Origin: Ancylostoma caninum
Lineage: Eukaryota > Nematoda > Chromadorea > Rhabditida > Ancylostomatidae
Reading direction: 5' to 3'
DNA length: 64,000 bases
Assembly (NCBI GenBank): GCA_037903475.1
Contig: JBAJFG010000289.1
Location: forward strand, 1-64,000
The notes beneath the pieces are model-generated. The model worked only from the letters and a program-made list of their open reading frames with translations. It did not search any database and was not told the DNA's origin. Below, piece after piece: positions 1 to 10,958 of this stretch (its first letter is position 1; each line of letters opens with the position of its first letter). A program made the position numbers and the translations under genes.

Positions 1-312
1 ACCATTTGATTGGTGCGCGATGTAGAGTACATTCTCCATTTGGCCATTGAGCAGATTACAACATATTGATGTCTCTCAAATTTCAGCTTTTTACTAGTAT
101 TCCATAGAGAGTGACAGGTTCTCTGCACAGGAAGCTTGATGTCATACACCGTGAGGTTAGACACGAGCGTATCCAAGAGTTCAGTTTTTCTATGTCATAA
201 CTGCTTTGCTTTGATTATCACACGTATACTCTATAATTACACTCATTCGAACGTATAATTACACTCATTCGAACGAGTTGGCCTACGGAGCGAAGAAGTT
301 ATGGAAAATCTA
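1..312. other. AT-rich non-coding DNA with a short tandem duplication
   Basis: No gene is visible. A unit of about 22 bases (TATAATTACACTCATTCGAACG) is repeated in tandem around 231-275. It may lie in an intron of the sorting nexin gene whose 5' exons are not seen, or in intergenic DNA. Confidence 0.4.
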
Positions 313-1419
313 TTAGGTTGTCGGGAAAGTTCTCGCGGTTTTTGAAACATTATATTTTATTGACTATTTAGAAACAGGAAACCACATCAAGAAATGAATA
401 AATTGCCATCACGTACTGTCACTCTTCACCAATTTTCGGGAAGCGTTTCGATGCCTTCGGCATGGAACTGTACTGGCATTGACTCGAAAAAGTTGCTCAA
501 CCAGCGAGCCACGTCATGTTCATCATAGAACGCTTTCCCTTGCAAGACGTCAGAGAGTCAGGAGAAGTTGGTAATTCTTTGGCGCAAGGTTTGTCCTGTA
601 CGTTGGTGAAGTCAGCACTTTACATCCAAAGTCGAGTAGCCTCTGACGAGTCACTCTTATAGTGAACAGATGAGCATTGTCGTGCAGGAATTGGATCGTG
701 CCGTAATTTGGACCCTTTCCTGCGATTTTTGCAGCCATTCTATCCAGCCACTGTCACTACTGGTCTGCCATGAAGGCAGTGTAGAGTGGCAGTACCTCGC
801 AGTGGATAATACCTTTGCAGTCACACCAAACAGTGACCACAACCTAACCTGCACGATGGCAATTCAGTAGCCACCTCTCCACATCGCTGGAGATCGCATT
901 CGGTCAGATCGTGATCACTCTCTGTGATAACTTTTATACCTAGCCCAACTGACGCAGGTGATCGACGATGGTGAGAAATTGAACACCCACGAATTGTGCC
1001 CTTTCACGCACTGTTTGCCATGAATCTGAATCTTCCAGCTGCCGCAACCAAGCAATGTCGACTCCGGATACGCGTCTCGACCATACGGAAACATTGAGGT
1101 TGAAGTCGCCAACACGAAGGCGTTTGGACCAATCTGGTGCAGTGTTTTCGCGGCCACTGAACCATCCTCCAAATACAGCGTTAGTACGGCGAATGGATGC
1201 GGTTGCTGATTCACCAGATTTCAAGCTGTGCACTAAAAGCCCGCGGATGTATTGTTTTGAAGAAGCCATCTTCCTGGAAGGGGTTTGCAGGAGTTTACAG
1301 TGAATGGTAATAACAAACTTGCACATACCTGACCTCCTTACATATACCAAAGATAGGTCGCTGCAAGGCAGCTTGGGGGCACAGTCCCGAAAACCGCGGG
1401 AACTTCCCCGACAACCTAA
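313..1419 (-). mobile_element. Degenerate mariner-family DNA transposon with both terminal inverted repeats
   Basis: The ends are inverted repeats of about 30 bases: the left starts TTAGGTTGTCGGGAAAGTTC at 313 and the right ends in its near complement at 1419. Both are flanked by TA (311-312 and 1420-1421), the mariner target-site duplication. Minus-strand reading frames carry mariner transposase pieces. An N-terminal helix-turn-helix stretch lies about 940-1270, with 'GDFNLNV' followed by 'TIVDHLRQLG'. A catalytic-domain piece lies about 550-740, with 'QFLHDNAHL' and 'SPTYRTNLAPKNY', corresponding to the family's HDNARPH and PYSPDLAPSDY motifs. The frame is broken by stops and shifts. At 1.1 kb it is shorter than a typical 1.3-kb mariner, so it is a dead copy. 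Confidence 0.88.
550..1300 (-). pseudogene. Broken mariner transposase
   Basis: Recognisable transposase segments are spread over more than one minus-strand frame, with stops between them. The HDNA and YxxDLAPxxY-like motifs of the catalytic core survive in altered form (550-738). The N-terminal DNA-binding part (940-1290) survives in another frame. The middle catalytic region is partly lost. No functional transposase can be read. Confidence 0.8.
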
Positions 1420-1918
1420 TAGTATTTGCGCCTTTGAAAATACAAGTTTTTGGTTAATGGAATCTATCTATATTCGGGAAGGTTTTTGTTGCTAACACTT
1501 GTATTTCATGCTCATCAAACTAGTAGCTATCGTTCAATTATTTCCTGTGCCCATTATTCCAGAAACGGACTTTCATGGTAAACAAAAGGACACGTCTATT
1601 CGCTCTTTGTCAGCGAGTGTGCGCCATTCTTCATTCGGCTCGAACGCTTATCTAGATAGCGTTGATAGAATGCTTGTGCCATGCTATGGCAATCGAACAT
1701 TTACAAAATCAAATGCGTCAGTAGGGCAAAGTATGTTATAGAGGTGCATATTGCCGTGTATATAGGTATTAGAATCATCATCTTTGAGAGAACCCACCCA
1801 ATTTGAACAAGAATATATCAGCTAGTTATGCCTATATGGTCCTCCATCTTCATCCTTGTGACTAGGTTGGAAATAGCGCATGAAGTTCAAGGCACTACAG
1901 GCGATTACATGCTTGCAG
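1420..1918. other. Non-coding DNA before the first recognised sorting nexin exon
   Basis: No exon is supportable here. The stretch lies between the mariner copy and the first RGS-domain exon of the SNX13-like gene. It is most simply an intron of that gene, with the 5' exons for the PXA domain lying outside the window. An ATG at 1880 in frame with the RGS exon would add 13 codons if a short isoform began there. Confidence 0.4.
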
Positions 1919-4900
1919 GCTCGAGCACTTTGTTTATCGGACGATGGACTGGTACAACTTCCTCTTCACGTTGTTCTCACTAATGGAGTCGCAGTATCTT
2001 ACTTCATAGATTACCTCCAAACAGTCGGAGGACAAAACTACATAGACTTCTATTTAGCGATTGAGGTCTGGCAAATGTATTTACGTGGTAAAAAGATATT
2101 TTTGGTTCGTGTTTAAGTAGTATCTGTTTCAGGGCTTCAAAGTATCAGTAGAGCATCAGTTAAGGACGCTTTCTAATGGAGAAACCGTTGGTACGGAAGT
2201 CTACGAAACAATCAAGGAGGCAGCACAGTTCATGTACCAACAATACCTTTCTCAGGAGGTGTGTTAGAAGCGTTTTCTTCGCTTTGGAAAGTATATGATT
2301 TCCGATTTATTTTGCTTTACCCTCCATCCTACCATCATGCTGTTTGAAGGCAATAACCCGTGTACCACTCGATGACAGCGTCATAGCCAAGTTTCTCGCT
2401 CGAGTGAGGAATGATGAGCCCTGCGATGTTTGGTTCGAGCAACTTCAAGACAAGGTGCTGCTTATATCATCATCGTTTTTGATTAGGTTTCTCTTCCTGT
2501 TGAAGTATCCAATTTGAATTAGCTTCGTTGTTTGTTCAGGTAATTGATGTGTTGCGCACAGATGAACACTTTTACCCCGGATTCAAGAAGAACCCCTTGT
2601 ACGCAAAGATGCTTGCTGAGCTAGGCATAACCAATGATGAGGACCGTCCAGAAACGCCAGCGTCGGACGCAGGATCTGCATACTCGCCATCAGCTGTTTC
2701 CGATCAAGAAAGACGTCCTTCGGCGAATGAAGTAAGGAGGATACTGCCGCCTTTTTTTTGTTCATCCGACCTTTCAATTGTTTTTAATACCTCATCCGGA
2801 TTGTTTGACTGTTCTAAGAGTTTCTTTGTTCAGATCGTTGAAGAAGGAATGGTGAATGATGGCAAGCCGGTTATGTCGGCAGTTGTGGAAACGCTCGGAA
2901 TCGGTCAACAGGTTTTGTTACTAAGCTTCTTCTTTCGTTCAGCATAACTTTCTGTTGTCTTCTGCAAGCGAAAGCATGATTTTGCTGAGCAGCCTAGATG
3001 TTTGGTGAGGAAACATGTCTATTTCATCATACATATAATCCCATTAAATACACCTAATTAAAAGTCTAAGTTCTGCTGGAGTTTTCAGTAATATCTATCG
3101 GACTCCTCGTTTTCCCAACTGATTTGTAGTGTTGCAGGGCAGACAATCTTTCGCGCTTTATAATGTTCGAGTAAGCAGATCAGTGAACGGGAAGAAAGTA
3201 AGCGGATGGAACGTGCTCCGACGTTATAGTGACTTTCACACTTTGCACTCTTTCATTATCCATAAGGTTTGTAGCCTAAATTCTGGTATTAGTGTTTTGC
3301 CCTTTTCAGAATTGTCTGTAAATTTTGTTCCAGTATCCGAAGCTCTCGAATTTATCGTTCCCAGGGAAGAAGACGTTTAATAATTTGGATGCGCATTTCT
3401 TGGAGAAACGAACGAAGGTCTAAATGATCGCGAATGCAATATATAAATGGGTTGTTTTCCAGTTCTGCTCTTTTTAGGCCCTAAACTTGTTTTTGGATTG
3501 CGTCCTTCAGCCTTCGATGCTTGACACCTATCCTGAGCTAGAGAATATAATGTTCGATTTTCTTAGCCAGAAAGAGTACTTGGGAAACAGAGAACCAATT
3601 GCAAAGAAGGTAGGACCGTTCACCACTCAGTTATCCAGCTTTGCCCTCATTTATTCTTCGCCAAGTAGCCTCTTGTTTTCATTTCTAGCTTGATATGTCC
3701 ATGCCACTAATTCATAGGTGATGTCTGCAATGTTTGATCCGATCAAGATGGGTGTTAAAGCTGTGGGAAGTACTGTGCTAGCTGTGCCCGACCAGGTGTA
3801 TGGAGGGGTCTCCAAAGTTGGGGCTGGTATTAATAATGCAGCTAAAGTGATCATTGTAAGTGCAGCTAGAAGTGTTATTTTATTTCCTTCGCACCCAAGC
3901 TAGTTCATTCTGAGTTATCGATATCCTCGATTCTTCAGCACCCTCTTAATGGAGCTCCGAAAGCACCAGTGATTGATACAGACCGAGTTGCTGCCGCTAT
4001 CACGGATGATGTGAGTTCTGATTGAACGAGGCATTGATCTAATGTTTTCAAAACTTTATTTATTGGTGTGAACGAAGCTTCAGTTCCATACCGATTCCTA
4101 TCAGCAGTTCTTTTGGAACTTTGCTGTTAATTTGTTTTGAAGTAGTCGAATTTGCAGTTCATTATTATGAGGCGAGAAAATAGGAAAGCATTAAGATAGG
4201 TTTGCAATGATCTATGGAACAAATAAAAGTAAAAGAGTAAGTCACTTAACGAATTGGTCAAATTTATCTAATAGTCAGACCCTCAGAAAACTACCATCCC
4301 TCTTCATCCAATTTCTGAAGTAACTGTGCAAATCTTTTCCGTTTATGAGCTGAAGCTTCGTCAATGATAAAGTTTCAGAGAAGAGTAAGTTTACGTTGTA
4401 GGAATCAACTTCTGACAACATTCCGCTCCGTGTGTTGATTCTATTTGTTGATGAAGTTTTCGGAGTCCGCGCTCGAAATGCGTGGTTCCGCCGGCAATTG
4501 GTGAGAGATGTTCTGTTAAACATATTTGATATGATCTGACAAGCTCTTCCATTACTCATCCGGAACTCATGTTTAGATGACAGTCCTTCGTCAGTTCGTG
4601 ACTCCATTTGGCACATCCATAAACAAGCGTATTGTGGATGTTGTACACTGGTTGACCAGTGAGCAACAAGTCACAATGTACCTAACTGCCCTAAGGTTTG
4701 TTTATTTTTGGTTATTTATTAGACAAGGAGTTCTTATGTTGATTGCTGACAAGAACCTCACAGGTAATGTAAATTTTTACGTAACAGGGATTCCGTATGG
4801 CCAGATGGGCAACTTGCTGGTGATACTTTGCCTCGATCACCTGAACTAAAAGCGCGTGCAAGGATCCTTGCCAAATCATTGATGCTTTCATCCTTACCTG

Positions 4901-5103
4901 ATGAGCTGCGGTTGGTTCTTGGTGCAGAGACCACTTACACTGGTATAAATACCATATCGAGCGCGTTGCAAAACAAGCAGCTAAATCGTCGTCTATTGTA
5001 CGTTTTAATCGAGCGCCTACTGCTTACAATATTTCCGAATAACCGGTTGGACAAAATTTTTGCCCGATTACATTCCAAAAGTCCCAGGTCGAAAAGGGCT
5101 TAG
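1919..5103 (+). CDS. snx-13: Sorting nexin 13-like protein (RGS-PX-Nexin_C), 3' part of gene
   Basis: Sorting nexins of the SNX13/14/25 group are ER or endosome membrane proteins that bind phosphoinositides and lipid droplets. I read 13 exons: 1919-2065, 2133-2258, 2350-2454, 2540-2731, 2834-2911, 3138-3266, 3334-3417, 3478-3609, 3718-3855, 3939-4010, 4402-4500, 4577-4695, 4788-5103. All phases agree, giving 578 codons. An RGS domain comes first ('QLPLHVVLTN' to 'LRTDEHFYPGF'). A PX domain follows (3138-3609) with 'RRYSDFHTLHSF' and 'FPGKKTFNN', the phosphoinositide-binding motifs. The Nexin_C domain is last (4402-5103: 'NIPLRVLILFVDEVF', 'NKQLNRRLLYV'). The order and motifs match SNX13 better than SNX14 or SNX25. 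The N-terminal membrane anchor and PXA domain (roughly 370 residues) are not seen and probably lie upstream of the window. Confidence 0.9.
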
Positions 5104-6060
5104 AGTTCTTGCCACCTCATTACTGCACTTGTTGTTAGTATCTGAGTTTAGTTCCTTAACGCATAGCTATGGATTCGTGGTACGAGATAAACTTACACAT
5201 TCCTCAAGGGCTTAAAATGTATAACTGTATAGATGGTTTCTTTGCAGCGTGTACTATAGAGTTGTTGCCATTTGTGATGCATTTGTCTAGTCTCTTATTC
5301 CATTTTCTTAGTTCAGTTTTCATTTCTGAGCTTGCCTATTTATGGTGGTTTGTCCTGATGTGTCTGTCTGATCCCAACTTTTGATTGTATTCTTCCCATC
5401 TACTTACTATTGATTGTAGTTTGATTGTAGTGTTGTTATATTTTATTGACATCCTTTCAAATCATCATATTTATTTCGTACAGCGGAGGAAGTGCATAAT
5501 CATGGGGAAAATCCCCCTTGCTTTTAGTGAGGAAGATTCGAGCAATTTAATTTATTGTCTTTTAACTATATAAGCGAGCTTCGTTGGTGCTTCTCAAGTT
5601 GTCCGTGATTGTTGAGGATGACGCATGTATTGATGTGTTTTGACAAGGGATATTCCACAGAAACGATTAAAATCGTTACATAAACCTTTCAATCAACACC
5701 TGTTCGTTTTGTACTGGGTGATGGAAGGCTTTACCATAATTCCTTCTCCTGTTGTGAAGCTCAGCGATTGCTCTTTTGTCGTTCTGCGAACATTTATCAC
5801 TGTGACAGTGCTATGTTTATTAACTAGTTTCCTCATACTTTCATTCATAATTTTTTATTGTCGATTTGATATATGTGGCGCAACACATTTCCCGCGAAGA
5901 CCATGTCCCCGCTTCTCGCTGACTTCATTCGCTCTCTCACGTGGTCATCTTGCATTGGTGGGATAATCGAAGCAGTTAATACTGGTGTATTACGAAGTTG
6001 GGATTGTGTTTCTTGACCCTAGTAGCATATTCTTTCGTAAGTGTAGAGGTCAATTTTCAC
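5104..6060. other. 3' flank of the sorting nexin gene, no gene seen
   Basis: AT-rich DNA holding only short ORFs of random composition. No canonical AATAAA is obvious in the first 500 bases after the stop codon at 5101-5103. Confidence 0.5.
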
Positions 6061-6061
6061 T

Positions 6062-6300
6062 AGGTGCGTGCGTTTCACGCGTGTGCATCAATGTGATGAA
6101 AGATAGAGCCAGCCGCATCGCTGACGCAGCTCAGACGCACGCGGCCTGGCGGTGGTTGCGCGTTCTTTTCATTGAGAGTGCACATGCCGCGTTGACAGGC
6201 CTTCATGGAAAATCCTTCGCATATGGATGCGTGCGTCTGAGTAATATGAATTGGTCGACCTGTTACGCCATGACAATCACGCGCAGATGGGGCAATTTAT
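6062..6300. mobile_element. MITE, GCGTGCGT family, copy 1
   Basis: The stretch resembles 34339-34549 along its whole length, with shared segments such as CGCATCGCTGACGCAGC and GCGTTCTTTTCATTG. It starts with GTGCGTGCGTTTCACGCG, and the opposite arm GGATGCGTGCGTC lies near 6222-6234. It is GC-rich against AT-rich surroundings. It codes for nothing recognisable, so the open frame over it is incidental. Confidence 0.65.
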
Positions 6301-6382
6301 ACCAGATACGCGCAGGACGTCTGTCGCGCGTCATGCGCACACACCTGCTATTGCGGAGGTTTGCCCATGAAGAACGTTCTAC

Positions 6383-6445
6383 GCGGCAAGCACATTCTGA
6401 ATAAAAAAGCCGCATGGACTTCATTCTGAATGAAAAAGCCGCGAA
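6383..6445. repeat. Short direct repeat
   Basis: The segment CATTCTGAATAAAAAAGCCGC recurs about 35 bases further on with one change. It probably arose by local duplication and has no evident function. Confidence 0.5.
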
Positions 6446-6670
6446 TGACTGCGTTTCACTTATGTCTGAGCTGCGTCATGGGTGGTATATACTAGGCCTA
6501 CCCTTCATCATACACGTAGTAGGACGCACGACGAGCGTAGTACAAGGAGCTCCAAGTGGCCCTTGGGCAGAGAGCATAAGAAAGGAGTGCAGAAGACAGT
6601 CAGAGTGCCACGCCGCACCGCAGCACTAGTCCGTATTCACCTGGCCATTTGGAGTTCCCTGTATAATGCA

Positions 6671-6821
6671 CAGTCTGTCTCAAAAATTCTTGCCTCACAC
6701 TGCACCGCCTGCACCGCTCATCTGCTGAGCCGCGCTGCATCACTCATGCATAATCATAATGACGCGGCGTGGTTCAGCTGACGGGGGTGCACCGTGATGC
6801 AAGGATTTTCGAGAGAGACTG
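6671..6821. mobile_element. MITE with ~35-base terminal inverted repeats, CAGTCT family
   Basis: The left end CAGTCTGTCTCAAAAATTC is matched by the complement of the right end, GATTTTCGAGAGAGACTG. The arms continue inward through TTGCCTCACACTGCACC and GGTGCACCGTGATGCAAGG. TA follows the right end. CAGT ends with TA flanks are typical of Tc1/mariner-type non-autonomous elements. There is no ORF. Confidence 0.7.
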
Positions 6822-8119
6822 TATGTATCTAGGGTACAGGTAAAGTCAATCGTTATTGCACAGCTCGCAATGGGGATAGCCCACATGATCAACGGTGATA
6901 CGCGTTACCCATTTTAGGATCAGTATTAGGGTTAACGCATATCAGCGTGAGTTAAGGAGGATCGTTGCGAACCCCATGCAGGGTTACCAATAAAGACTAA
7001 CGCTTGATACAAAGTATCCTATCGATACTATTGTTACCATAGTAAAATGAGTAGCTATGCTGTTTGTGCTTGAAACACTTTCTTTTCTGCGGACATTTTG
7101 CTTGATTATTCATATTCAAACTTCTGTTTGTAAGCTGGAAAGAACAGAGTAAATGAGAAGAAATCTCTCTATTGCTTGGATTTGCACGAGTATGTACAAT
7201 AATATTTACATTGAAATTCCCATGCGACAACTAAGCCTCTGTTTTGTGCTCATTGCATTTCATAGGCTGTGCGCGGCCCCACGTGTACCCCTCTAAGAGC
7301 CTTTGTTCGTATTTTTCTGTACGTTCTATAATTCCTAAATATTAATCGCTATAAAACTACCATTCACATACTCCTATTGCAGTATATTTTATACTCACAT
7401 ACTCTTATTGCAGTATATTTTATCATAATTGTATGCCCCTACCTTGCTACTGCAAGCTGTTCAACTGGCAGAGAAATCGATGAGCGCTGAAACAGCAAAA
7501 ACTCGTGGCATTTGAGATCGGTATCGACTACCACAAAACACTTTCAGTATATCTGTGATTCTTCCTTCTCCTGTTCCAACATTTTGATCTATGACAATGC
7601 CAGGACCGTTTTTAATAGAATCGAGACTTTATGTGAGTGAAATATGGTTACTAATTTCAAATGTTTTCCGCTTCAGTGTGCGCAAATAAGAAAGCACCAT
7701 ATGGAGAAAGATGTGCCGAAGCGCTGGGCTTCGTTTTATGAGGTAAATGGGCTTTCCATTCGTTATGAGGGTGTTCTTTGTTCGGCGCACTCTGCGAATC
7801 TGCAATTGCTCCGAAAAAAAAAAACGGGCGGAGATGCATCAATGCTGTCACGTAGCACAGTGCAGTATTTGATGTTTCCGCATTGTCATAATTACAGTAA
7901 TTTCATCACTATGAGCTTCATTGAACAAACTTATTTTTATTGCCGTAAAGATGGAGTTATTAATTTCTTTAGGTTTGCTTAAGAGTGAGAGACTTGAAGT
8001 GAAAAGACTTAGATTGTAAAGTTGTTAACGTGATGAAGTTGAGCTTAAACTAGCGGGCGGAAGCGGTGCTTGAGTCTTCTCTTGCAGCGCTTACCCCTGA
8101 CTTTTTAACCTATTTTCTA
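6822..8119. other. Intergenic DNA with one tandem duplication
   Basis: No gene is supported. Around 7363-7423 a unit of about 30 bases ending GCAGTATATTTTAT is duplicated in tandem. The longest plus ORF (7644-7982) has no family features and an unremarkable composition. Confidence 0.5.
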
Positions 8120-8390
8120 CAGTGGACGTCATTGACGCTGGCACATCTGCGGCCTCGAGAAGGACGCAGCGTGAAGGCGCCGCGCGCGCTCGGATCGGTG
8201 TTGTCTGCTGCCGGAATGCTATTTCTGGGCGCTTTTCTTTCCGATTTGGTCGAAATTTCTTTAAATCGGGTAGAAAAGCTGCTAGAAATAGCCTAACAGC
8301 AGCAGAAAATATCGGTTACGGCGCGCGCGGCGCGGTGTCGCGACGTCCTCCTCGAGGGCGCGGATGAGCCAACGCCATTGACGTCCACTG
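8120..8390. mobile_element. MITE, CAGTG(A/G)(A/G)CGTC family, intergenic copy 1
   Basis: Long inverted repeats: CAGTGGACGTCATTGACGCTGGC at the left and its near complement at the right, continuing GC-rich through GCCTCGAGAAGGACG and CGTCCTCCTCGAGGGC. TA lies immediately left. It is related to 14186-14454, 23770-24042 and 58103-58370, which share CAGTG ends and GACCGCGCCGC-type arms. It is non-coding although short frames are open through it. Confidence 0.75.
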
Positions 8391-9945
8391 CAAAACAAAT
8401 TCACACCTACCTGCGGAGACATCGCCGTGGACGTTGATGTCAATGTGAATTTTTGGTGCACGGCACGCCAGCTAACACGGGCTTGCTCAAACGGGCAAAC
8501 GCGTGTGTGCTCCGCGTGGCGGGACTCACGAGTGTAAAGTGAGCACGATTAGGAGCATGGAAGTTCACGTCATATTTTCGTGAATTTCTCGTACTTTTCG
8601 CGCTATTTCATCCTTAGGTATGAGTTCCATGTCCCTTAAACTCTGGGAATGGCGAGAAGACCGGCACGTAGATTCCCGTGAGTGCATCGTTTAGCTCCAT
8701 CCTCCTCTATCGGAATATGCCAAGGCCTGGGGACAATCATTTAATAATTTTTCAACTTTAAATTCCTTTGCGGATTTTTATTTGGTAGGAAATAGAGTAA
8801 AAAGTGGTGTTAAGCTGGTTATCGCTCTCGTTTTCTCTTTTGTCGTTGTAAAAACCGATGATGAAGTTTCGATTTGCTGCGAAAGAAGTTATACGATAAA
8901 ATAACAGATGTCGTTCTTTCTGTCCCGCTACTGCATGTGCTCTAGAAATAGCATCCATAAAATCTTTTCGGATGGTATTTTAATTTCCTCAATGCCTGCC
9001 ATCTGTTGTTTGGACCGCCATTCGTCAGTGTTACCGCTATTTTAGCTTAAGAACTGGCAAGCATGTCTGATTCTCCTCGCTCGGCATGACTTCCTCTCAG
9101 TGGGCGTTACCGCTTCTGCTGGATGTATTTGCTGAGGAGGAGCACTTTTTCATGGGCTGCGGTATTATGGCTGCGCACTATTCTTCTTATTTCCAAATAG
9201 TATTTATTTGCAGAGGCTTCCTATCTACTCGTCCTTTTTTGTGGCGCTATATCCGCTTTCTGAGCCGGAATTAGTGGCATTGCTTTTGGCTTCATTTCAC
9301 GGCACCCATAGCTCAACAGAGGTACCGGAAGGCGCTCACGGCTGTTTTCTTCCCCATTTCTATTTGCATCCTGCTCTAGTGTTCCACAGCTTCTTCCCAT
9401 AGTATGTAACGAGTTATATACTTTTCTCGAATATACTGGCGTCCCTACTCTCGCATAAGAAAAACTTTGAAATCAGCGGTGCCAATGTTCTTGTGGAGTT
9501 TCACATGTACTCACTTTGTTCTTCTCCGGTAACCGAGATTTTAATTGTGCAGAAATCGGGGAATTCTATAGAATTCTCGATCTTCTGGTGGGGCTGCAGC
9601 TAACGCTGACCCGAACATGTCGCTTGACGCAGTCAATGGGAAAATGTTCTTAATATTACCTATGTCATTTTTCTCTAAGAAGAACGGACTACTGCCTGCC
9701 AGTTGAGCTGAAGTTATGTTAGCAGCTGAAGGAGCATTGCAAACAAGCTTCGGTGTATTCGCGGTCTTTTCGAAGCACGTTGCGTGCAGATGGTTGGCCC
9801 CAGGGATAATGGGCTATTCCGATTCCAAAACTCATTGTCAGAACTGCTTGATTAAGGGGTTTTTTTTTTGAGCTTCTTGAAGATCGTATAATAACTGGAT
9901 AGTACCTACTTATATGCGTATATAGGTATATGAAACCCGTGAATG
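8391..9945. other. Intergenic DNA, no gene seen
   Basis: Only short ORFs without family motifs are present. No RNA gene or repeat could be supported. Confidence 0.5.
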
Positions 9946-10072
9946 GGGTGCGTGTCATCGTGAGGGAAAATGCGGCGTTACTAGGCTACTGTGATTGGCT
10001 CATTCACTCAATGCACCTATCACTGTAGCTTGGTATATATCGCTCCATTTCCCTTCACGATGATACACACCC
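9946..10072. mobile_element. MITE, GTGTATCATCGTGAGGGAAA family, copy 1
   Basis: The left arm GGGTGCGTGTCATCGTGAGGG is inverted at the right as CCCTTCACGATGATACACACCC. A second copy at about 24475-24600 shares both arms and the inner segment GGCGTTAC. It is about 127 bases long with no coding content. Confidence 0.75.
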
Positions 10073-10958
10073 TGTGAAAGCGTCTCATGTGTATATATAA
10101 CTTTTACTGCTCCTTATTTCCAATATATCGGAGTTCTGTCATTTAACGACTTCGTACTTCCAGTTTTTCGCCCATTCCTGGGCGGTGTGCACAGACTAGT
10201 GTTTACCTCTCACGAGGTAAATTTTTTAATTCTGCATTGCCTGTGCAATGCTTTTGAACAGGAACATACCATTCTTCGAGATTGATCCTGAGAAGATATG
10301 AGTTGTGAGTATCGTTGAATGAATTCGCCTCTAATTTTACTTCATTTATGAGCTCCAGCGCGACATGTCCTGAAGTCTATCATCAAAGGCAGTGCGATCA
10401 TTTAAAAACATTTGTGGTGCGGCCAATGTACTTTTGCTTTGCTGTCATTGATTTTCTGTGTGCATCACAGTTTTGGAAACTTTTTTTCTTTGCGTGCCGC
10501 TTGTTATTTATAGATTCTGCATGGGAACACACTGGCTACTTCATTTCTTCACAACCTTTTTGCCACCAAACCATGTCATCCTAGCCTTTTTTATCACTGT
10601 ATTTCTATATGGAATATATGGAAATCATTGTATCATACCACAATCCCGGGGATGGCGAAATTGGCTAAATCTTTTTGAAGGACACCGTTGTCAATCCTAC
10701 TCTCAGTGTTTACGTTTCCAATTTGAACTTTAAAGTGACAGCTTGTCATTCTTCGTCATCATCGCACTGTTTCTCACTCGAGCCTAATGTCTTCCTTTCA
10801 CTTGTGTTTCAAGCTTACTTTTTGTTGACTGTTCTATTCACCAATCAAATCAACCTTGTGTGAGTGAACACACCCAGCGTTTCATAACAGATGTGACTCG
10901 TGTTGCAAAGTGAATGCCTTCTTCTCCAATACATTTTTACAGCAGGGCCGCTGAGACA
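10073..10958. other. Upstream region of the fructosamine kinase gene
   Basis: No exon is supported. It is the presumptive promoter region. A likely spliced-leader acceptor closes it at 10941-10942. Confidence 0.4.
10934..10942 (+). promoter_or_regulatory. Probable trans-splice acceptor of the fructosamine kinase gene
   Basis: TTTTTACAG ends 16 bases before the ATG at 10959. Nematode spliced-leader acceptors have this T-rich AG form and sit just upstream of start codons. The sequence cannot separate this from an ordinary 5' UTR intron. Confidence 0.5.

Noticed and set aside
4275..4616. Minus-strand ORF of 113 codons
   Set aside because: It is the antisense shadow of a sorting nexin exon and its introns.
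5985..6781. Plus-strand ORFs of 139, 71 and 99 codons
   Set aside because: They run through GC-rich MITE arms (6062-6300, 6671-6821), which are non-coding.
7340..7425. Tandem repeat considered as a CRISPR-like or satellite array
   Set aside because: Only two units, directly adjacent, in a eukaryotic genome. A local duplication explains it.
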